From NCBI RefSeq assembly GCF_003573695.1, contig NW_020635485.1:335374-399373 (forward strand): 64,000 nt of DNA, given 5' to 3'. Within the stretch, counting starts at the first letter, position 1. Each line of letters starts with the position of its first letter. A program made the position numbers and the translations under genes. Shown piece by piece: positions 12,274 through 26,025 of this stretch. This DNA comes from Papaver somniferum. Its lineage: Eukaryota; Streptophyta; Magnoliopsida; Ranunculales; Papaveraceae. The notes under the pieces are model-generated. The model was given only the letters and a program-made list of their open reading frames with translations, made no database searches and was not told the origin of the DNA.

Positions 12274-12525
12274 GCAGTGAAACATATGGTGGTTGCAATT
12301 GAAGCTGCAGAATGGACTGGTGGTGAGATTAGATGTATGCTTAGGTTGCAGTTACAAAGTTCAGGTGCAAGCTAGTAAGGCAGCAGGATGAGCTGCAGTG
12401 ATGATTGAGTTTAATTGACTGAATGCTTTGAGCATAGCCAAGAAAGCATGGGCAGTGAAACTGATGGTGGTTGCAATTGAAGTTGCAGAATGGACTTGGT
12501 GGTGAGATTAGATGTATGCTGAGGT
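12274..12525 (+). repeat. direct repeat, ~73 bp, two copies
   Basis: Copies lie at 12274-12346 and 12452-12525. Both run from GCAGTGAAAC through GGTGGTTGCAATTGAAG to GATTAGATGTATGCT, with few differences. The 105-bp spacer is unrelated. No frame is kept open across both copies on the + strand. Confidence 0.8.
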
Positions 12526-12888
12526 CTGTCTCTCTAAATCTGAGGCCATTGCGCCTTATTATGCTTCTAGTGGCACACAACAGGTACATTTATGTTTTTT
12601 TTTAATTCTTTTCGTGTACCTGTCCTTCTATTCTCGATTGTCTATATGGCCCTTATAAAGGTAATACATATATTCCAGGTTTATTATATGAAGCGAAAGT
12701 CTGTTATAAAGAAGGCCTATTCACTTGTAATATTGGATGCTAAGTATGTTGTACTAGGTTTTCAGCTATTCAAACTTGAAATCATAGTTTTTCGTTTATC
12801 TTCAGGCAATATACAAAAGAGACTCTTATAAGGAAAAGAGCATTCTTATTGTTTTCAGTTCTTCTACCACAAAGGTATATAACTTATA

Positions 12889-15095
12889 GATGTGTAACTT
12901 CTAGTTACACATGCTAATTAGATGTGTAACTTTTACTTACACATACTGATTGAATGTGTATTTTTTCAAAGAATCATTTAAATCACTCTCAGACGATAAT
13001 CAGATCAATATTGTAATAGGCTTTTGTTTTGCTTTGTCAATTAGTTTTGGTGCACTAAATGATATCTGAATTTGTCTTTTAGCTTGTAAGCATTGTTCTA
13101 TTCAGTATGCGAGATTGATAAGGTTTAGCTTGTCTTCTTTATGGTTTATAAATATAGTTGAATAGGGTCAATTCAAATCAAAGTGAAATGTGCAGATGAT
13201 GAAGTTAATTTAATATTTCTTCACTTTGAACTTAATGGGGTTGTTTCATCACTTCTCCTTGAGGATCAATTCAATTTTCTGAGGCACAATCTTCGCAATT
13301 TATGTGTTTTTGTATTTTGAAGTCACATGTCTGAATTGTGTATTCATTTGAACTTTGTATTAGGAAGAGAAATGTCTATTTGTTGTAAGTTATCTGACCT
13401 TTTTTGGATGTGTAACTATTAGTTACACATGCTAATTAGATATGTAACTTTTAGTTACACAAGTTAAATGGATGTGTAGCTACTAGTTACACATGCTAAT
13501 TAGATGTGTAACTTATATATACACATGATATAACGCAGTTTACACAAGATGTGTAACTGCAGTTTACACAAGCATTGTATATATGTAACTGCAGTTTACA
13601 CAAGATGTGCATATGTGATGTGAAGACGTTAAGGTGAAACTTTATTTCAAGCAGTGTGCGTATGAGATGCAAGCAGTGCTGAGCTTCGATGCTCGTGTTG
13701 TTGGAAGTATACTGTGAAGACATTGAGGTGAAATTTTATTTCAAGTTTTTCTTACTTTTTGTTCTTTATTAAACAAGAAGTTATTTACTACTTTTCAAGT
13801 GTTTTTCATCTTTGCTTTGCATTTTTGTTTTTTCTCCTGATTTATGATTATTGAATCTAATTTGAACATGAACTTGTGACCCATCGATTGTTTATGTTGA
13901 GGCAAATATTTGAGTTTTTTCGTGGTTAAATGTTATTAAATGGTGGTTGCAGACTTTAGAGGATGAACAAGTATTTCGAGTGTTTATTTGAAACGAGGAT
14001 GGTTAGTTCTGTTATTGCAATGTCTGGGGATTATGTATTTCAACACCGATTGAGGCTTTGTTGTACATTTTATGCTGCAGGCGTTGTTTTGGACAACTCA
14101 TGTGTTGGCTTATGGAGTATCTACCTTAAACAGTGCAGTTGCTTGTAAGAAATGCTAAAAGATCAGTCTTGTGCCTTATTATACATTTCATGTAGTTTTT
14201 GAAACATGAAACAAAATAAGCAAAATGTAAATGTGTTAGGGTAGGAGTAATAATTAGCGGATATATTTGTTGAATTCTTTGTATTGTGTTGCGTCTTCGG
14301 TAGCTGAATAGATGGTATCTGAAGACCTCTAGTTTTCATACATTGTTTCTGCTACATAATTTTTTGCAATATTACTTGCTTACACATGAAAAGCATATCT
14401 TAGAGTGTGAATGGTGACTACTACATTAGTTGACACTGATGTCTTTGAAGCTTGTTAGTTTTGATGCTTTGATGAATTTTTTTTTCCAGAGGTACACAAT
14501 TAGGCTCAGTATTTGCTGATTACATAAGTCATATGCATGTGTAACTTCCAGTTACACTAGCCATATGCATGTGTAACTCTTAGTTACAGATGCTAAATGC
14601 ACATGCAAAAAGTGTTATTCTTATTTTTGGTAATTTTATTAACAGAAAGTTGATTCATTTTTCATGAAATATTATATGTAAGGTTCTATAGAATCTAAGA
14701 AACTATTATATGTTCTATATACATTGAAACTATTTTTGTGTTATACGGAGACAGGAACCGCAGTCATGGTTTTCTTATTTGTGGTATTGGTATCGCTGGA
14801 ACTGGAGTTGACGCTGAATACACAAGTCAGATGCATGTGTAACTCTCAATGACACTGGATAGACGCATATGTAACTCTCGATTACACTAGACAAATGTGT
14901 GTGTAAATTCTACTTACACATGCTAAAAAATTGTTGTAAACGAATATTAAAGTAATACATGTATTTTTTTATGTTTTCTTTTTGATGTCTATTTTTTGCA
15001 TATATATACAAGTGTAACTTTGCATTACACATGTCATAAGGATGTGTCACTTCTGGATACACATGCCATATGCATGTGTAACTCCTGTTTTCACA
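12889..15095. repeat. dispersed family of short palindromes TGTGTAACT-n3-AGTTACACA
   Basis: The unit is about 30 bp: ATGTGTAACT, two to four bases, AGTTACACAT, then a GCTAATTA-like spacer. Clusters lie at about 12889-12960, 13407-13610, 14529-14590, 14826-14930 and 15008-15095. I count roughly sixteen full or partial units. Some units are perfect short hairpins, others have one arm decayed (for example AACTCTCAATGACAC). The downstream clusters use ATGCATGTGTAACT. Possible roles are transposase-binding sites of an unrecognised element or RNA hairpins, and neither is shown. Confidence 0.85.
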
Positions 15096-15099
15096 TTCA

Positions 15100-16780
15100 C
15101 ACTGTACTTTAATAATTTCGGGCCTAGATTTAATAATTTTGGGCCTACATTTAAATTATATTTAATTACGGGCTTGCCAATATACATAAAGGTATCAAGG
15201 TCTTTTAATAATTCGGGGCCTAGATTTAAACTTCTTTTAATTAAGGGCCTCACATTATGGGTTACCCATGGGTGAGGCCTGAGCCTAATTTTCCCTATAG
15301 GAAAACCCAATTATTATTTAATTTTTTTTTTTTTACATATATTTCATTAGAAAATTAGGAAGATTCTAACCTTTGTATGTCTTTTAAGAAGGGCTTTGAC
15401 CTATCTTCTTCTTCATCATTCAGCTTATTTGTGCTTTTGTTGTGGTAAGATCTTGGAGTGCCTTATATAGAATATATTTTTACCGCCTATATTAAACAGA
15501 GTTCAATATGGGATGGGACTAGAATGTTACTATCTTGGGAATCAATTTTTTTTCATTAAATTTTATGTTTAAAATGAATTAAACAAGGTGTCTTAATTGA
15601 AATGTATATGGAAACGTAACCTGCCTATTAGCTTATGGTTTTTATTAACGTAACGTAACGTGTATAATAGAATTCACCCGCGATCAATCTAGCTAGACAC
15701 AGACAAACACACAGACAAAGGTAAATAGACTACCATATTTTGATCATAGAGATTACATGATCTTATTTAAAAAAAAACAGAACCATTATTCCTTCACTTA
15801 TTATAGTCAATAATTAAAGTTGAGAAAATTTGAAAGATTTGTAAAAAATAATTTACGTCTAATATATCTGGTATCCTCCCCAAAGAGGCAGGACAACCCA
15901 GAGGAATTCATTAAACAAAATTCTTACTTCAGCTGAAATCAGAAAATATTCTAGTCATTAACTTTAAGCTATAAAATTTTGTTAGGGACTAGAGGGTTCA
16001 CCAGAGCTTGAGCCTGGTTTAGCTCTCATAGTCTGTTAATGATCTTCCGTACACGTGAGAGTAAATGTAGAATCATATTATTATGGTATTAAACTTTGAG
16101 GATTGTATATGACTCAAATGTCATAAATAAAGATGGGGACCTAATATGTATGAAAAATACCCTTACTCCATAACAAACCTAAATCTAACGACCATTAGAA
16201 AAATACAAAAAAAAATATGTTACCCTTTTCCTTTTTTTTTGCTTCATTATTCATGACAAAGACGATGAATCCAACAAAATAAAAAATATAAATTGATTAA
16301 ATAAGAAGTTTAAGCACGTTACCAATCAAATAATCTTCAATCCATAGTCCCGGTGCAAGTCCATGGTTGGCTAAAGGTGGAGGATTCCATCTCATAAATA
16401 TATAGCAGATCTCTCGTCGGTTTCTCAGAGCCCCGACACAACTTGCTCCTTTCAATCCTACTTGGGAACATAGGCGGAGCAACATTCCTTGGCGCATCTC
16501 GCACCGGGTTCGTTTGGAACATGGAATGGACCCACCATTATAATGAGTTTACGCATTCACGACCACCACAGTGAGGACATCCACTCTATCCCTACCCACA
16601 TGGTTACGAGGGGAGTCATCCTTTTCACAATCATGCTATCTCCAGAGCTATGAGGTGTATGTGTTGTGGGGGGTAGGGAGTCCCCCTTCACATTTCTACT
16701 AGGATGGTTTTACACATTCACTGGTTGTAGGGTGAATCATATGTCCAAGTTCAGATTGAATACCTTATCACGTGGACCGC
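15100..16780. other. non-coding stretch with GGGCCTAGATTTAA repeats
   Basis: Near 15118-15250 the phrase GGGCCTA(G/C)ATTTAA recurs three times with AATAATTT(C/T)GGG before it. From 15300 to 16780 there is no supported gene. The two - strand frames near 16300-16520 overlap each other and show no known domain. Confidence 0.4.
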
Positions 16781-17151
16781 TGCAATGATCTATCCCTCCC
16801 ACGATAATGTTTTTTGAAGATTACATTGGCCTTTCGGCCAAGGCTATAACGCAACCCAGAACATCTAAGGGCATCACATACATGTTATTGCCTCAAATTT
16901 TTGTGGCCTAAATGACCATAGTCCTTCTAAGAAGCTGGTTGTGGAAGGAATCTTCCGCACAACTAGTTAGTTAGCAGGTTGAGGTCTCGTTCGTCAACGA
17001 AATTAACCAGAAAGAAGGCTCCACCGAGGGGCCACGCACCACCACCCTTAGAATTAAGTCCTTACTATATATGGACATGGTAAGTTTCCTATGTTGAGTC
17101 AAATTAAGCAGCATGATCCACTCCTGGTGGTGCCCTTTCGTAAATTCCTTT
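16781..17151 (-). pseudogene. degenerate nuclear 18S rRNA fragment, antisense on + strand
   Basis: The + strand reads as the complement of the 3' part of cytosolic 18S rRNA. Landmarks I recognise in order are TGCAATGATCTATCC, CGGCCAAGGCTATAA, CAGAACATCTAAGGGCATCA, TTATTGCCTCAAA, GTTAGCAGGTTGAGGTCTCG, GCACCACCACCC, TGTTGAGTCAAATTAAGC and CTCCTGGTGGTGCCCTTTCG. Compared with the normal gene as I recall it, about 30 bases are missing after GGCTATAA and about 20 more before TCCTTACTATA, and many substitutions are present. It is a pseudogene copy, not a working rRNA locus. The neighbouring sequence is not rDNA. Confidence 0.85.
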
Positions 17152-17159
17152 TGACGTCA

Positions 17160-17570
17160 TTTTTTTTTTGGTCTTATAATAACTATTGAAGTTTTTAAAT
17201 TGTTGGTATGTTTGAATGTAGAAGTTTAGAGGTGGGATCAATGGTTTCATGAAATTTGGTGGAATTACGTTTCCTTCGGAATGTTTGGTTGCCAAATCCC
17301 TGGAATCACGTTTCTCACGCGAAACAGTTTTCCAGCAAATCCTTCATATGTAGTCCGACCCCTCCCTTACCGGGAAACTTATCAAGGGATTCATGGACCT
17401 TTTTTAACTTTAAATCTCATATACATATACAATTTTAATATTCTAAGGGTAACACCAAATGGTATATGGACTTTAAAACAAGATATTTTTATGAATCCTA
17501 GGAATTTTAAATAAGTTACCAAACACACGAAAAATTTACATTAATTTCAAAATTTGTAATTCCATAGAAC
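17160..17570. other. short non-coding spacer
   Basis: AT-rich, with weak inverted words TGTTTGGTTGCC (about 17282) and GTTACCAAACAC (about 17515) that could be ends of a small MITE. No target duplication was found. Confidence 0.25.
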
Positions 17571-17585
17571 TATAAATCCTCGGAG

Positions 17586-18014
17586 TTGGCTTTCACAACA
17601 GTTCATGCAGAAGCAAAGACGCTTTTAAGAGTTTTGAAATGGTTAGAAGAAAATCTCCTCTCAAGTGTTACAATAGCAACAGATTGCAAAATCTTGGTTG
17701 GTTCTATCAACAATTCTAGTGAGATCACTTCTTGGGTAACTGAGAATACTGTTGAAGACATTATGCAAATTCTAACAAGACTTCCTCAAGCAAAAATCAG
17801 ACACATAATCAGGGACCATAATGCAGCGGCGGACTCAATAGCCAAAGAAGCGAGGATTTCAAGATCCAACACAGGACTAGCCACATTCACGAAAAGGTCA
17901 AAAAAGAGAGTATCATCTCCAATATATTTGAAAAAAAAGAGATTATATAATTATTTTACAATATCTTTTAGTCTTAATATAATTTCGTTTTCCATCAAAA
18001 AAAAAATAAAATAA
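17586..18014 (+). pseudogene. 5'-truncated LINE fragment: RNase H domain and A-rich tail
   Basis: The frame has the C-terminal RNase H domain of plant L1-type LINEs. HAEAKTLLRVLKWLEE holds the catalytic Glu helix, ATDCKILV an active-site Asp, and RDHNAAADSIAKEAR the last Asp with the usual N.AAD..AK motif. The first strand with the first Asp is missing, so the copy starts inside the domain. It ends in an A-rich tail (about 17998-18022). This is typical of incomplete target-primed reverse transcription, and it is dead on arrival. It lies about 250 bp upstream of the PCNA E2F sites. Confidence 0.8.
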
Positions 18015-18278
18015 AATAAATAATTCTCCGAAATCGAGAATCCCCAGACAAACACACCATATATGAATTTGATTATTTGTCAACTTTAGCATTTTGTGGG
18101 AATTGTCCTCACGAGTTTCATAACTCCACAACAACTTAAGCAACAAACAAACAGTCCCTAAAACTACTCCGTACAATTAGCGACCAACAACAACAACAAC
18201 CAATAGCAATCAATGGTTTCCTCCACCCACGTGAAAAAGTTCCCCATCATCTCAAAATTCCACTATCTCAAAAAAACC

Positions 18279-18303
18279 GCGGGAAAATCCTCGAATTCCC
18301 GCG
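18279..18303 (+). promoter_or_regulatory. two E2F-type sites upstream of PCNA
   Basis: GCGGGAAA at 18279-18286 and TTCCCGCG at 18296-18303 lie in opposite orientation about 200 bp upstream of the PCNA start codon. E2F-DP dimers bind TTTSSCGC-type sites in plant S-phase promoters, and PCNA is a classic target. TTATAA at 18324-18329 is a plausible TATA box just downstream. Confidence 0.75.
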
Positions 18304-18416
18304 TTAAGTTCTCCCCTTTTTCTTTATAACCAAACCCTCTAACCTATTTCATCTGTCTAAAAAACTCTATTTTGCACAGTTTCCTCAGAACTAAAATCTC
18401 CCTCTCTTTCCTTTCG

Positions 18417-18466
18417 AAACCCTAGAAATCTCTTTCTGTCCGCAGAAACCCCAAAACCAAACCCTA
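18417..18466 (+). promoter_or_regulatory. telo-box-like AAACCCTA motifs in PCNA leader
   Basis: AAACCCTA occurs at 18417-18424 and 18459-18466 in the presumed 5' leader. Telo-boxes are frequent near the start of plant genes active in dividing cells, including PCNA and ribosomal protein genes. Confidence 0.5.
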
Positions 18467-18473
18467 GTAGTAG

Positions 18474-19890
<1,417 letters not shown>

Positions 19891-21349
19891 GAGGCAGCCA
19901 TACCATTATCCCTTGTTCTAGTAAATGAGTCCTTAATTGCTCTTCACTTTGTTTGAAGTAGTGTTACTGTTTCTTAAGTAGATTTTCTTTTTCTTTTTTT
20001 TTATGAATCCTTTAGTGGGTAGAATTTGAGATTGATCATCCTAAAATGTTAAAATGTTTTAAGAGTTTCAGACCTGTTTGGATAATTTGTTAATTAGGTG
20101 TGCCTCTTTCATTCAAAGTTTGTGTAGTCTTAATGCTTGATCAAGTTTAAAAAATTAAGTCTAGTTTCTCTATAATGATCATGTTTATTATGCCCGTGTC
20201 TGATCATATGATTCATGCTTATACAGCTTAATAGCTTCCATTTGGTTCTTGATGTGTGGTGTGTCAGACAGTGTCTGGCTAACCTTTCAGAGAACCCGGA
20301 TTTTTTGTTTTCTTGATTTGGTGAAAGACTAACTTTTATATCTACATGGCTTCAGAATGTTCGAAACAGGCCTTATAGCATTTAACTTAGACCTTTCACC
20401 TTTGTACATGAGAAATCATGGTACTAATCCGCATGCTATGCTGAGTTTAATCACCATGTTTCTTTGTCCTTAAGCTGAGTGTTATTAAAAGACACAAGAA
20501 TTTCCATTCCTTTAAAATATTCATAGCCTGTATGCTATAACCTCTTCTGTCAGTTGGCACGGCCAGAAGCTTAATGCCTTATTTTGTAATCTTCAAAACC
20601 TTTCTGTTGGTAACTGTAAGTTGGCACGGTTACAAGCTTAATGCCTTATTTGGTAATCTTCAAAACTCATCTGCTGGTAATGAATGTTGTTTCGACCTTA
20701 ATTCCTAGATCCCTGTTTGATGATGGGCAGAGCATCACAGGGAGTGTGTGTTGTTTCTTAGGCTTTAGCCTTTTTTTCCTATTTAAAAGAAGGATGAGGA
20801 AATGAGCCAATTACCATTAGCAGAAAATAAATGATCCGTGAAATCTGAACTACTACATTTGCTAATAGTTTTCCATTATAAATTAAACAAAAACATACAT
20901 TTGTGTTGCAAAATAGAAGATGTAAATCATTTACTCTATCAATAAGAATTTTATAGTTAAATATGAGATCATTAATTAATCAAGAGATGACATTTAAAAA
21001 GAAAAATGAAAAATGAAAAAAAGACTGATTGAGCAATCAACCCAGTCCCCACACCTCTTGAAAGAATAAGCTGACTACATTCTTTCACTGTTAGCACTGA
21101 GATATAAAAGACAGGAAGAGAGACCAATCAGTTCTTATTGAGACTTCCCTACGTCTTCGCTAAGTTGGTTGTTGCTGTTGATACAGGTGGAAACCTTTCT
21201 TGTGGTTCCCAAACAAAAAAGAATTTTGAGGGCATAATCTAAGGCATTGGATGCAAGCATGTGCTTCTACCTTGGCAATAAGCTCTTCGCTCCTCCCACG
21301 TAAAAACAATGTAAAAAGAAAAAAAGCGCATGGTGCGCAGTTTCTACTC
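19891..21349. other. convergent intergenic region with a 67-bp tandem duplication
   Basis: 3' flanks of PCNA and of the transporter. A direct repeat lies at 20552-20615 and 20619-20682 (AGTTGGCACGG.. AGCTTAATGCCTTATTT.. GTAATCTTCAAAAC), with a few differences. No further gene is seen. Confidence 0.7.
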
Positions 21350-23975
21350 TCATTTGCTACTTCTTTTCTTGGCTTCACTGTAGAGGATGACTCCGAAGAC
21401 TGTAAGAGAGTACCCAAGCATTCCAGTCACAGAGACTGGGTTTCTGAAGATGAGAATTGAAACAACCACAGCAACAGCCCCTTTTGCATTACCCAAAACC
21501 TGGACGCTCAACATATAATAAAGTCAGAACAAGTGCTGAATCGTGCCAAGCATTTGAAAGTACACAATGTTATAATCTGGATGTGAAAAGTAAAATGGGA
21601 AATAAGTGCAGTTACTGGTAGTGGCATCCACGTAACATGGAGTAGAAAGCTTAATTAAAATTAATTCCATGAGAACAAAACAGGCTGAAAAAATATGCAC
21701 ACTATGTGACAACTGGAATAAACATGGTTCATGATTAATGTAACTGATAGTGGTTTTCTTCATTGACATATCATCTGGGAACGCTTGGGCATCCTACTCT
21801 TCCAGATGGATTCTTACCGAGTTGGATTATGTTCAACTTATAGCTATGAAGCATGGTGTAACTAACAATCTATTATTTGTACTTACAGACTGACATAACA
21901 TAATAGCTCATAAGATCATCATCAATACATGGAAATAAATGACTTTAGAATTTAGTGTCCCAAAACACTGAATAAATGACCTTTAGGAAAGACAAACCCC
22001 TTGCACTTTCTTCTTCCAACCGCCGGAAACATATGATATCCACATCATGAGAATCTACTGATACCGTAACAAAGAGTCCACCATCTCATGGCCACAAGAA
22101 GTCCCCATAAAATTAAACATCGTAAACAAAGAAAGAAAAGAAAAAGAAAAAAAGGAAAGAAAGTGGGGAGAACTAATTGCCTGACTCGAGCTATTTTAAT
22201 ATCGTAGAGAAGCTTTCCAGCAATAAAAGGATCTTCCTAGTTTCAATGCATGAATGGTTTTTCTAAATTACCTATTATCTTATTCAAACCACAGAGGCAA
22301 GCTTCTGTAACACCTCTTTGGAGTCAACAATTACTCCTGCAACCTTTCGTTTCTCATCTCTCCCTATGACCTCTTTGATTTGAAAACTAACCCTAAATTC
22401 TCTATCAGCTTATTCTCCCTAGGAGCTTCCTCAAATGTTAACCAAATACTTTTTCCAAGCCCTTTTCGGTATAAAAAACTAAAGCCTCAATTAAACCTAA
22501 ACAAAGAAATGCAATAAAAGGCATAGAAAACATGAAAGAGGTGTACTCCAGCGGTGCAAAATTTGAACCATAGAAGTGCACAAAAAAACATATAGTCAGT
22601 CGATCCTTGGAACACTAAAACAAACTCAGATGAAAGATATTCAACCATAATAAGTGGAGTAATATTTATCAATTCAATTGAACAGATCTAGAGGGGGAAG
22701 CTGATTAATTTTATAGAAGAAGGTAGCTGCATTTGAGAGATGGGGGCGTACCTGGAGTGTCAAAGCACTGGTGTGTTTCGTGACCAAGAAGTTTGTCAAA
22801 TTTACAAAATAAGCCAGCGCAGAATTGAAGAGCAGGTACCATATGATCTTCACATCCTCCCTTGCAAGTGCCAGCGTGATTCCAACCACATTTTCTTCCA
22901 TGAAAAGAGTTGCAGGAAGAAGGAATACCACCGCTATTGGAGCCATGTACAAAAGGAGGTTCATTGAGTTCAACTTTTCCCTGCAAATGTAAAGCTTATC
23001 AGGAAAAAACAATTGAAACAAGTACAGAAATTTCAGTATACATTTCACGCTGCTCCAGTAGTTAGCCGCGGAAACTAGTAGAACACATTACCCTTCATTG
23101 GTCAGTAGAATTCCTTGTAGCACTGACTTTAGTGCCCTGGCAGCAGTAGCACCGACACACATTATAAAGCCAAATAGATGGAAACTTGGTTCACCCTGCA
23201 TCCACAATACAAAGAATAAGTTCAAGTAAAATCACATCTAACCAAGTCCAAGATGTAAACATATAACCCACGATCAAACTTGCCACGTAAATAGACTCAG
23301 ACTAGCTCACTAAAATCAGAATTTTAATTCACAATGACTAAGGGTTACTGAACCAATTAAGATATCCAATTCAAAAGAGAAAACACCCACAATTGAAACC
23401 ATAACCTCGTCAAATTCATTTCTTTCAAAGGTCAATATAACTAATTCAACTAAACTAAACATGGGGCAATTTTGACATAAAAAATGATAAAACTAGAGAG
23501 ACAGAGAGATTAGAAGTCTTACCCCGGATGCAATGACAACTCCAGTAACAACAGGAACAAGGGTCGCATAAGTAAGCCAAGCTTCTCTTTTCACAGTCAT
23601 AATATAAGCAAACACAGCAGTAAAGAAAGGTGTAGTAGCACCAATAGCTTGATTGAAAGAAACAGGCAAAAACCTCAATGAAACATTCCCACTAACAACT
23701 GATGCACAAAACACAAGACTCAATGCTGCGATCTTCATAAATTGAACTCTAGACCTAATTGTTTGCATAGGTACCATTTTCATCCAAGCAATTGCAACAT
23801 AACTAAACAATGAACATGCTGTCATATGACACATAGTTAAGAAGATCGGGTATTTGAATCCATAGTTACTTAACAAATACTTGTTTAACAGTAACACCCC
23901 AATATTTGATGAATACCACGCTGTTACCAACCCGATCGTGAAGAATCTACTGTTACTACCCTTCATTGACGACAT
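21350..23975 (-). CDS. sugar-phosphate/nucleotide-sugar translocator (TPT family), four exons
   Basis: Membrane antiporter of the triose-phosphate-translocator/drug-metabolite-transporter group, likely in the Golgi or ER since no plastid transit peptide is present. Exons 23975-23523, 23195-23092, 22980-22752 and 21499-21350 join in frame across GT-AG introns to give 311 residues, close to the ~308 of the Arabidopsis At3g11320/At5g05820 group. Landmarks: [20 protein letters not shown] (first helix), [89 protein letters not shown] with the KT motif, and a Lys-rich tail EAKKRSSK. About ten hydrophobic segments are visible. The substrate cannot be read from sequence. The last intron (about 1.25 kb) is much longer than the others. 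Confidence 0.95.
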
Positions 23976-24400
23976 TTTTTGTTTTTATGAAATCCCCAAA
24001 TCAAAACAAAGGCACTAGATTTAGTGTTTTCAAAACAATATTTAGATCTATTTAGGGTTTGAAAGAATGAGATCTGAATTGAATTGATGAATTTTGATTA
24101 TCTTCTTCCATGGATCTGAGTGAATTTCATGAGGTTGGTTTTGATTTTTTGTTTGTTTTTTCTAGGGTTTTTCCAGAAATGGAGTTGCAGAGAAAATGAG
24201 AGAGGAGGGGAGGGATGTAGCTCGTGTTGTTCTTCTGCAACAGAGAAGAAGCGCGAGCTTGAATAAAAGGCGTTTTTGAGGTAAACGCGGTTGAGAAGAG
24301 AGAGAAGAGAGATTGATCGTTTTCTATAGAGAGAGGGAGAGTGGTGGTGTTTGTATGTAGAGTTGTATGTATGGATGGTTACTTTCTCACTAGTCACTTC
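23976..24400 (-). promoter_or_regulatory. leader and promoter region of the transporter
   Basis: On the - strand, a strong pyrimidine tract (CTCCCTCTCTCTATAG, complement of about 24325-24340, and TCTCTCTTCTCTC near 24300-24315) lies about 330-370 bp upstream of the ATG. Y-patch-rich leaders are common in plant housekeeping genes. No sharp TATA box was chosen. Confidence 0.4.
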
Positions 24401-24603
24401 AACTAAACCCCAAGTAAAGGTGTTTGAAAAATATTTTGTTTCCAAAGCAAACAATTTCCAAGTACAATATTTGTAATGTGGAAAAAGAAATTCTATCCGT
24501 CTGGACTTTAGAGGGGTTATATAATGCATTTGGATACCAGAAGAAGCAAAAGTAAGAAAAAGAACTATTTTGTTGTACACAAAGCTGATTTTTTTGTTTC
24601 TAG

Positions 24604-24693
24604 AAATCGTCTTGAAAAATTATTGTCAAACTGATTTTTGATTTTTCGAGAAATCATTTTGAAAAATTATTGCCAAAACGATTTTTGATTTTT
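24604..24693 (+). repeat. direct repeat, ~45 bp, two copies
   Basis: AGAAATCGTCTTGAAAAATT.. then TGATTTTTGATTTTTCG occurs twice, back to back, with small differences. The surrounding 24525-24740 block looks like the edge of a worn small element, but I could not fix ends or a target duplication. Confidence 0.6.
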
Positions 24694-24739
24694 CGACTTC
24701 AAAAAGCAACTTTTAAATGTATATGTAAACACCCTATTA

Positions 24740-26025
24740 AATTTCATGTCCGCCAATATGGGTACCAATTTGCTAGAAAGTGTACTGATTCATGGGTTAA
24801 AAGTGTTTTGTTTTTTATGGATTTTGTTATTTATTAGCAAATGGGTTAAAAAAAATAGTTGATACTATTTGACACTTCGTCCAATTTTCCCGAGTTATTC
24901 GTGAGGACTTACTAATTGTTGGATGACTATTATTAATTTTTGCTCGGGAGTTCTTACTAATTGTTGTAGGTCTGGATACTAATTTTTCACTGAAGGCGAA
25001 TATCGATATGTAAATCAGTAAAAACGGGTGAGTTTCGATTTGTTAGAATCAGGTGGTATCTATATACATGATTGTCGATTGTTTTTGATGTTCTTCAATC
25101 ACAAAGAACATCAAGAACAACTAGCAGGTAACACAATAACGTCAAATGTTTTTGGTTGATTTTTTGGGTCAATATTGGCAAGTATTTGTATCTGCATATG
25201 TTGATTGTGAATATCTTATTCTTTATGTAGCAATGTCTAAGCGATGCACTCCGCGGATATACGTTTCCATAGCTGTCGATCGTAAAATGTAGAAAAAACT
25301 CCAATTTTATAGAGTTTTTTGGGCCATAATAGTCATATATGGACTCGATACTGTTTTCAACTAAAATAGGACATACAATTACGATTGGTAGCTTATGTAT
25401 TTGTATCCCCCAATTCAGGGTAATTTTGGTTAAGAAATTCTCCATCATCCCTAACACTTAGTCTCTCTACTACAACTTTAATTCTCTAACATTAATTAAG
25501 CAGGGGCAATTTTATCATTAAATTAAGAATACATGGCTTGAAAAATTACATCCAATAACCCCATTTTCCCAACTGAAAGAGGCGTGCTCCGGTTTAGCCA
25601 AAATATTTGACTTATCGCGCATTTAGTATCTACCTTTTGGGATTCAATAATCTTTAAAGGAAATGATTGCGCGTATATATTTCCTGGTTAGCTATATGAT
25701 GTGCGAGATCTCTAATCGCGGGAGTACAAGACAAGTAGGTTGTCTGAGTTCAATTTGGTAGCACATACCAGGTTGATAAGGAAATTAAGAGAACCAATCA
25801 GTTTACATATGATAGGTTGTAATAGTACTTGCAAGGGGATTTTGAAAAAGAAATCCCTTCTTGAAATTTACTAGATGAAAGTTTAAAACTTTTCTAAAGT
25901 ATATTTTCCTTTTAAACAGTTTTTTGTTCTTCCACTGATGGTTTCCATCCAGTTAACTACTAGTTGTGAACTATCTACCATATTAAAAGTCTTATTTACC
26001 TCTGAACCACATCTCCTTTGAACAG
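24740..26025. other. non-coding stretch
   Basis: Only a 120-residue - strand frame (25457-25095) without known domains occurs here. I do not support it as a gene. Nothing else is recognised. Confidence 0.4.

Noticed and set aside
16781..17151. functional 18S rRNA gene
   Set aside because: Short, with internal deletions and many substitutions, and no ITS or 5.8S nearby.
21160..21417. 85-residue - strand frame
   Set aside because: Out-of-frame shadow of the last transporter exon.
22711..22986. 91-residue - strand frame
   Set aside because: Out-of-frame shadow of transporter exon 3, which is 22980-22752.
24098..24580. 160-residue - strand frame upstream of the transporter
   Set aside because: Overlaps the presumed leader and promoter, low complexity, no domain.
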